Source of the DNA: Treponema sp. UBA4319
GTDB taxonomy: Bacteria; Spirochaetota; Spirochaetia; Treponematales; Treponemataceae
Assembly (NCBI GenBank): GCA_002393865.1
Contig: DGUD01000042.1
Span: 1-10,055, forward strand
Length of the DNA: 10,055 nt
Direction of reading: 5' to 3'
Each line of letters begins with the position of its first letter. The stretch's first letter is position 1. Shown here piece after piece: positions 6,187-10,055 of this stretch. Under the pieces are notes generated by a model. It worked only from the letters and a program-made list of their open reading frames with translations. It did no database searches and was not told where the DNA came from. Both the position numbers and the translations under genes were made by a program.

Positions 6187-8366
6187 GGACGGGCATCATC
6201 ATCGCGCTTATCTCTATTCCCATATCGATGGGCTATGCCTCTGTAGCAGGGCTCCCCGCCGTATACGGGCTCTACGGCTCGCTGCTTCCGCCGGCGCTGT
6301 TTGCGCTCTGCACGACATCGCCCCGCTTTGTATTCGGGGTAGATGCAGCTCCCGCGGCACTTACCGGGGGAATGCTCGCCTCGCTCGGCATTGCGGCAGG
6401 AAGCACCGGGGCAGAGCAGATGGTGCCGCTCATCACGCTGCTCACCTCGTTCTGGCTGCTGCTGTGCTTCCTGCTGCGGGCGGACAGGGTGCTCAAATTC
6501 ATATCGGAGCCGGTCATGGGAGGCTTCATAACCGGTATCGGGCTCACCATCATCTGCATGCAAGTCCCAAAGCTCTTTGGCGGCGGTGCCGGTACCGGTG
6601 AGTTTCTGGAGCTAAGCATGCACATCGCCACGGAGGCGAGGGAAAAATTCCACCTGCTCTCGTTCGCGCTCGGCATTGCGACCATAGGGCTGCTGCTTGC
6701 AGGAAAAAAAATCTGCCCGCGTCTGCCGCTCCAGCCTCTGCTCATGCTGGCAGGAATGGCGGCCACCTACTTTCTGCGCCTTGGCGAGCGGGGCGTACAG
6801 ACGCTGCCACCCGTCGCACCGGGGCTACCGCGACTCTTTTTACCGGACATACGGCTGCTCGGCGGGCAGACAAAGGGGCTTGTGCTGCCGAGCCTTTCCA
6901 TCGCCGTCGTCATTCTCTCGGAAACCCTGCTCGCCACCAGCAGCACTGCCCGCAAGCACGGCGACAAACTGCGCCCCCGGCAGGAAATCGCAGCCTATGC
7001 GCTCTGCAATCTTGCGGCAGCTGTCAGCGGCACATGCCCGGTCAACGGAAGCGTATCGCGGAGCAGCATGGCTGGGCAGTTCGGCGTGCACTCGCAGGTC
7101 ATGTCCCTTGCGGCCGCCGCACTCATGGTGCTCATCCTGCTCTTCGGGACGCCGCTCATCGTTTATCTGCCAGTCCCTGTACTAACCGGCATTGTCATTG
7201 CGGCGCTCATCGGTACGCTGGAATTCCCGCTCGCACGAAAACTGCACAGCGTGGATCGCACAGAATTCCTTATATTCATGGCCGCAATGCTCGCAGTCCT
7301 TCTGCTCGGCACCATCTACGGCGTCATTACGGGAGTCCTGCTTTCCGCGATTACGTTCATCATCAGGCAGGCTTCCCCCGCCGTCGATTTCCTTGGTATC
7401 GTGCCGGGAATGCAAGGCTTCTACTCGCTTACCCGGAAATCTTCTGCGGCAGTGCCCGTCAAGGGCGTCATCATCTACCGCTTCTCAGGCCCGCTTTTCT
7501 ACGCCAACATCGGAAGCTTCTGCCATGACATAGAGAGCGCTATCTGCCCGGACACAAAGACCGTCATAGCCGACGCAAGCGGCATCGGCAGCATAGACGC
7601 AACGGCTACAGAGCAGCTGCTCACCCTCTACCGCACACTGTCGGCACAAGGGCTGCGCTTCTACATCGCCGGGCATGTCAGCAGCGTGAACGACCAGCTG
7701 AGGGCATTCGGGGCGCAGGAACTCGTCCACCGGCGGGCTGTCAGGGCACGCATCGCATCAGCGCTGGAAGACACCGGGCTCACGTTCCCCTACCCTGCGG
7801 ACGAGAACTATATCTCAAAAGAAAAGAAATACAATACGCAGCTGGCCGAATTTGAATGGGCGTTCGGCACGGAAGCTGAAAACATCATGCAGAAGCTTGC
7901 GCTCGCCGTCGCGAATGACATCGCCGCAAGCGGCGAGCTTGATATGGAGCGCATCAGAAAAATGGAGAAGGAATATTCGGACGGCTACTGGAACGACGTC
8001 GCCGAAGACGAATTCCTCGACATACTCGCGTTTCAGATTGATGTGCTGCGCGCGGAAGGAAAAATCCCGGACGCGCACAAGGCACATCATATCGAGCAGA
8101 AAATCAACGAGCTGCATATCCAGCTGGAAGAAAAGCTGCTCGCCCGCAGCACAGAGGCAATACAGCAGATTGTGCATCACCGCTACATGCTTGACCAGCA
8201 GCTAAAGAGCCGCTTCCCCCGCTTGTCCAGCGCGCTGGAGCTGGAGCGCGAGCGCTACTTTGATCAGCTGCTCATGCAGAACAGCCCGCTCGCAAAGAAA
8301 ATCGCAGAGCTCATCGCCCTTGAGGAAGAAGACCAGCACGCAGCGGAACATGATGCAACGCCCTGA
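6138..8366 (+). CDS. SulP-family anion transporter with STAS domain and long helical C-terminal extension
   Basis: 742 residues, longer than the roughly 550-600 of most bacterial SulP proteins. SulP proteins are secondary transporters of sulfate, bicarbonate or dicarboxylates. The membrane domain (about 14-410) opens with the family signature I-P-I-S-M-G-Y-A, A-G-L-P-A-V-Y-G-L-Y-G-S (about 27-48), then F-G-V-D-A-A-P-A-A-L (66-75), the variant that replaces F-G-P in some members. N-G-S-V-S-R-S (303-309) is the conserved loop of the second half. The STAS domain (about 437-545) shows G-P-L-F-Y-A-N-I (451-458) and A-D-A-S-G-I-G-S-I-D (478-487). After it, residues 551-742 are almost entirely charged amphipathic helix with coiled-coil potential, including V-L-R-A-E-G-K-I-P-D (636-645), which recalls the cytoplasmic tails of CPA1 Na+/H+ antiporters. 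Substrate cannot be assigned from sequence. The start is the ATG directly after its promoter. Confidence 0.9.
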   Translation: MFIPPSYTKEQALHDIGTGIIIALISIPISMGYASVAGLPAVYGLYGSLLPPALFALCTTSPRFVFGVDAAPAALTGGMLASLGIAAGSTGAEQMVPLITLLTSFWLLLCFLLRADRVLKFISEPVMGGFITGIGLTIICMQVPKLFGGGAGTGEFLELSMHIATEAREKFHLLSFALGIATIGLLLAGKKICPRLPLQPLLMLAGMAATYFLRLGERGVQTLPPVAPGLPRLFLPDIRLLGGQTKGLVLPSLSIAVVILSETLLATSSTARKHGDKLRPRQEIAAYALCNLAAAVSGTCPVNGSVSRSSMAGQFGVHSQVMSLAAAALMVLILLFGTPLIVYLPVPVLTGIVIAALIGTLEFPLARKLHSVDRTEFLIFMAAMLAVLLLGTIYGVITGVLLSAITFIIRQASPAVDFLGIVPGMQGFYSLTRKSSAAVPVKGVIIYRFSGPLFYANIGSFCHDIESAICPDTKTVIADASGIGSIDATATEQLLTLYRTLSAQGLRFYIAGHVSSVNDQLRAFGAQELVHRRAVRARIASALEDTGLTFPYPADENYISKEKKYNTQLAEFEWAFGTEAENIMQKLALAVANDIAASGELDMERIRKMEKEYSDGYWNDVAEDEFLDILAFQIDVLRAEGKIPDAHKAHHIEQKINELHIQLEEKLLARSTEAIQQIVHHRYMLDQQLKSRFPRLSSALELERERYFDQLLMQNSPLAKKIAELIALEEEDQHAAEHDATP

Positions 8367-8390
8367 GCGACGGCACGCTATTTTTCTTGT
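8366..8390 (+). terminator. Weak terminator-like element at the sulP stop
   Basis: A 4-bp stem AGCG (8366-8369) / CGCT (8376-8379) starting in the sulP stop codon, followed by TTTTTCTTGT (8381-8390). The stem is short; the T-rich run is good. The word TTTTCTTGTAA here (8382-8392) recurs at 8542-8552 after another hairpin. Confidence 0.3.
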
Positions 8391-8420
8391 AACTTCCCGG
8401 AGGCAGCGCTGTTTATCAAA

Positions 8421-8452
8421 GTGATTATGCAAGAGCAAATCACCGCAGTTTT
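8421..8452 (+). terminator. Hairpin followed by a short T-run
   Basis: GTGATT (8421-8426) pairs with AATCAC (8438-8443), and inside it TGC-AAGA-GCA adds three pairs with a bulged A at 8427. TTTT lies at 8449-8452, a little far from the stem. On the minus strand the stem is followed by TTTGATAAA, so it could also weakly serve leuA. Confidence 0.3.
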
Positions 8453-8453
8453 A

Positions 8454-8493
8454 TGCGCATGAGCCGGGCACACACGGCTCACGCACGTTTTCT
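8454..8493 (+). terminator. Intrinsic terminator candidate for sulP
   Basis: TGAGCCG (8460-8466) pairs with CGGCTCA (8475-8481) around an 8-base loop; a two-base bulge and TGCG/CGCA (8454-8457, 8482-8485) extend the stem. TTTTCT follows at 8488-8493. A good match to a Rho-independent terminator on the + strand, about 95 bp after the sulP stop. Confidence 0.55.
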
Positions 8494-8511
8494 GCATCCT
8501 CCTCTCCTTTG

Positions 8512-8548
8512 ACCTCCGTTTGTCCGTCGGGCAGGCGGAGGTTTTCTT
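8512..8548 (+). terminator. Strong intrinsic terminator, + strand
   Basis: ACCTCCG (8512-8518) pairs with CGGAGGT (8536-8542), and the inner arms TTTGTCC / GGGCAGG pair with three G-U wobbles, giving a stem of about 14 pairs with a three-base loop. TTTTCTT (8542-8548) follows. There is no T-run on the minus-strand side, so it terminates + strand transcription (sulP). Confidence 0.65.
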
Positions 8549-8557
8549 GTAAGCAGC

Positions 8558-8584
8558 GCCGCTCTTCTGGCTCAGAAAAGCGGC
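8558..8584. terminator. Hairpin just after the leuA stop, no T-run
   Basis: GCCGCT (8558-8563) pairs with AGCGGC (8579-8584), then one mismatch, then TTCTG (8565-8569) with CAGAA (8573-8577) and a three-base loop. It begins nine bases beyond the leuA stop on the minus strand. No T-run follows on either strand, so it may stabilise the leuA mRNA end rather than terminate it. Confidence 0.35.
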
Positions 8585-8592
8585 ACAAACGG

Positions 8593-10055
8593 TCACATCT
8601 GGTTCAGGGCGCTCACGACGGCATCCACACCAGTACGCCCGGTATTCGTGGATTTTCCTACGCCCCAGTACTGGCTTCCGTCCTCACAGGTAATCTGCAC
8701 ATAGGCGACAGCAGACGTATTGTTCCCCGTACCGACGCTGTGCTCGTGGAAGGCAGTGACAGTAAAGCGCGGAACCGGAGTCTTTGAGAGCGCGTTGATA
8801 AAAGCGTCAATCGGTCCGTTGCCTTTGTCTCCGATGGCATACTGGCTGCCTTTCCATGTCACGACGGCACGGCAGAGCACGGTCTCTTCGGCAGATGCGT
8901 CTTTCTTGCCCTCAAGGTGCGTCTCCGCAAGGTCAACAATCTCCATATTGCCCTTAGCCTCAAGCCACTGCCGCACGAATATCCCGTAGATTTCATCCGG
9001 CTTCAGCTCGCGCTGGGCGCGGTCGGCGGCAAGCTTGACAACATCGCCCAGCGCGGGGTGCATTGCCTTTGGCAGAGAAAGTCCGTATTCCTGCTCAAGG
9101 ATAAATGCCGCGCCGCCTTTGCCGGACTGGCTGTTTATCCTGATAATGCCCTCGTACTGCCGCCCGATGTCATGCGGGTCAATCAGCAGGTACGGCACAT
9201 CCCACAGCGCATCCTCCGGCATTTTTGCGCGCGCCGCCATGCCCTTGCGGATTGCGTCCTGATGGCTGCCGCTGAATGCAGTAAAGACCAGCTCGCCCGC
9301 ATACGGAGCGCGGGGATTTATCTCCATGCCCGTAAAGCTGCGGTACTGCTCCGCGATGCCCTCAATGTCACGGAAATCAAGCTCAGGGTCAATTCCCTGG
9401 GAAAAGAGATTGAGCGCGACATTCACCACATCAAGGTTGCCGGTACGCTCACCATTGCCGAATATGCAGCCTTCCGTGCGGTCTGCGCCGGCCAGCATGG
9501 CGAGCTCCGCGGAAGCGACTCCTTCGCCGCGGTCGTTATGGCAATGCGTGCTGATTATCACGCTGTCGCGATTGCTGATATGCTTGGAAAAATACTCTAT
9601 CTGATCCGCATAGACATTCGGGGAGGCGCACTCCACCGTAGTCGGCAAGTTCAGGATTATCTTGTCCTCCGGGGAACAGCCCCACTCGGCTTTCACGGCT
9701 TCGCAGATTTCTACGGCATAATCAATCTCCGTCATAGAGAAGCTTTCCGGAGAATATTCCAGACGGATTCTCTTGCGGTCTTCCGCAGACAGGCAGGACT
9801 TTATGCATTTGACGCCGTCAACAGCAAGCTGCTTTATCTCTTCCTTCGTCTTGCCAAAGGTGTACTTGCGCTGCGCCGGTGACGTAGAATTGTAGATGTG
9901 GAATATGGCTTTGGGGGCGCCTTTCAGGCATTCCATAGTGCGGTGCACCAGTTTCTCTCTGGCCTGGCAGAGCACCTGAATGGTCACATCGTCAGGAATG
10001 CGATGCTCCTCGATAAGGCGGCGGATGAATTCGTATTCGGTGTCGCTTGCGGCGG
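8593..10055 (-). CDS. leuA: 2-isopropylmalate synthase, fungal/actinobacterial (type 2) form, 5' end outside window
   Basis: 486 residues are visible; the frame stays open to the window edge, so the N-terminal part (expected to hold the R-D-G-N-Q substrate and metal site) is outside. The enzyme condenses acetyl-CoA with 3-methyl-2-oxobutanoate to give 2-isopropylmalate, the first committed step of leucine synthesis. Diagnostic features, numbered within the visible fragment: I-P-D-D-V-T-I-Q-V-L (20-29), H-I-Y-N-S-T-S (52-58), E-Y-S-P-E-S-F (99-105), N-L-P-T-T-V-E and P-N-V-Y-A-D (135-150), the metal-binding H-C-H-N-D-R-G (170-176, near base 9540), G-N-G-E-R-T-G-N (199-206) and F-S-G-S-H-Q-D-A-I (260-268). 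The C-terminal third is the LeuA dimer/regulatory domain, where leucine feedback normally acts. The GTG at 9985-9987 is an internal valine, not the start. Convergent with sulP; its promoter is outside the window. Confidence 0.93.
   Translation of the reverse strand, partial: AASDTEYEFIRRLIEEHRIPDDVTIQVLCQAREKLVHRTMECLKGAPKAIFHIYNSTSPAQRKYTFGKTKEEIKQLAVDGVKCIKSCLSAEDRKRIRLEYSPESFSMTEIDYAVEICEAVKAEWGCSPEDKIILNLPTTVECASPNVYADQIEYFSKHISNRDSVIISTHCHNDRGEGVASAELAMLAGADRTEGCIFGNGERTGNLDVVNVALNLFSQGIDPELDFRDIEGIAEQYRSFTGMEINPRAPYAGELVFTAFSGSHQDAIRKGMAARAKMPEDALWDVPYLLIDPHDIGRQYEGIIRINSQSGKGGAAFILEQEYGLSLPKAMHPALGDVVKLAADRAQRELKPDEIYGIFVRQWLEAKGNMEIVDLAETHLEGKKDASAEETVLCRAVVTWKGSQYAIGDKGNGPIDAFINALSKTPVPRFTVTAFHEHSVGTGNNTSAVAYVQITCEDGSQYWGVGKSTNTGRTGVDAVVSALNQM

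Noticed and set aside
8917..9882. 321-codon + strand frame inside leuA
   Set aside because: It is an antisense shadow of a strongly conserved enzyme gene.
9985..9987. GTG as the leuA start codon
   Set aside because: The frame continues upstream with conserved LeuA residues (A-S-D-T-E-Y-E-F and I-P-D-D), so this is an internal valine and the gene is cut by the window.
1..10055. Defence system, mobile element or CRISPR array
   Set aside because: The MoxR ATPase could suggest a MoxR-VWA type defence operon, but its partners are the ordinary DUF58 and transglutaminase proteins. No transposase, integrase, nuclease, repeat array or tRNA was found.

Overview
The window is a bacterial chromosome segment, GC-rich by eye (composition not computed), with tightly packed genes. 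Nothing in it is plasmid-, phage- or transposon-like. No rRNA, tRNA or CRISPR array was seen. The lineage cannot be fixed from the sequence. The gene types (a PLDc_N membrane anchor with TPR-like helices, CsaB, MoxR/DUF58/transglutaminase, SulP and fungal/actinobacterial-type LeuA) together recall a Treponema-like spirochaete, but that is an impression, not a result.

Layout. (1) 1-126: short upstream region with a 12-bp direct repeat and a strong promoter. (2) 127-1922: two overlapping + strand genes, a membrane-anchored helical-repeat protein and a CsaB-type polysaccharide pyruvyl transferase. (3) 1984-6085: a promoter with a palindrome filling its -35/-10 spacer, then the classic trio of MoxR AAA+ ATPase, DUF58 protein and TgpA-type membrane transglutaminase, with a 1-bp gap and then a 14-bp overlap. 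(4) 6100-8366: a further promoter and a SulP anion transporter with STAS domain plus an unusual helical tail of about 190 residues. (5) 8367-8592: a convergent intergenic region full of hairpins. (6) 8593-10055: on the minus strand, most of a 2-isopropylmalate synthase (leuA), cut at its 5' end by the window edge.

How the parts relate. Genes 1-2 and 3-5 each look like one transcription unit. The trio is a widespread cell-envelope module in which the MoxR chaperone is thought to act with the DUF58 and transglutaminase proteins. CsaB modifies envelope polysaccharide elsewhere, so the first 6 kb has an envelope theme. SulP and LeuA are metabolic neighbours with no evident link.

Most interesting signal. 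All three visible transcription units start the same way: TTGCSC, exactly 17 bp, TATAMT, then 6, 6 and 9 bp to the ATG, with no Shine-Dalgarno sequence. The predicted transcripts are leaderless or nearly so. The genes inside the trio have ordinary Shine-Dalgarno sequences (GGAG and AAGGAGGTGA). Also notable are the GCACAT-N4-ATGTGC palindrome inside the MoxR promoter, the SulP tail, and a 30-codon ORF with a good Shine-Dalgarno sequence that runs through the sulP promoter and start codon.
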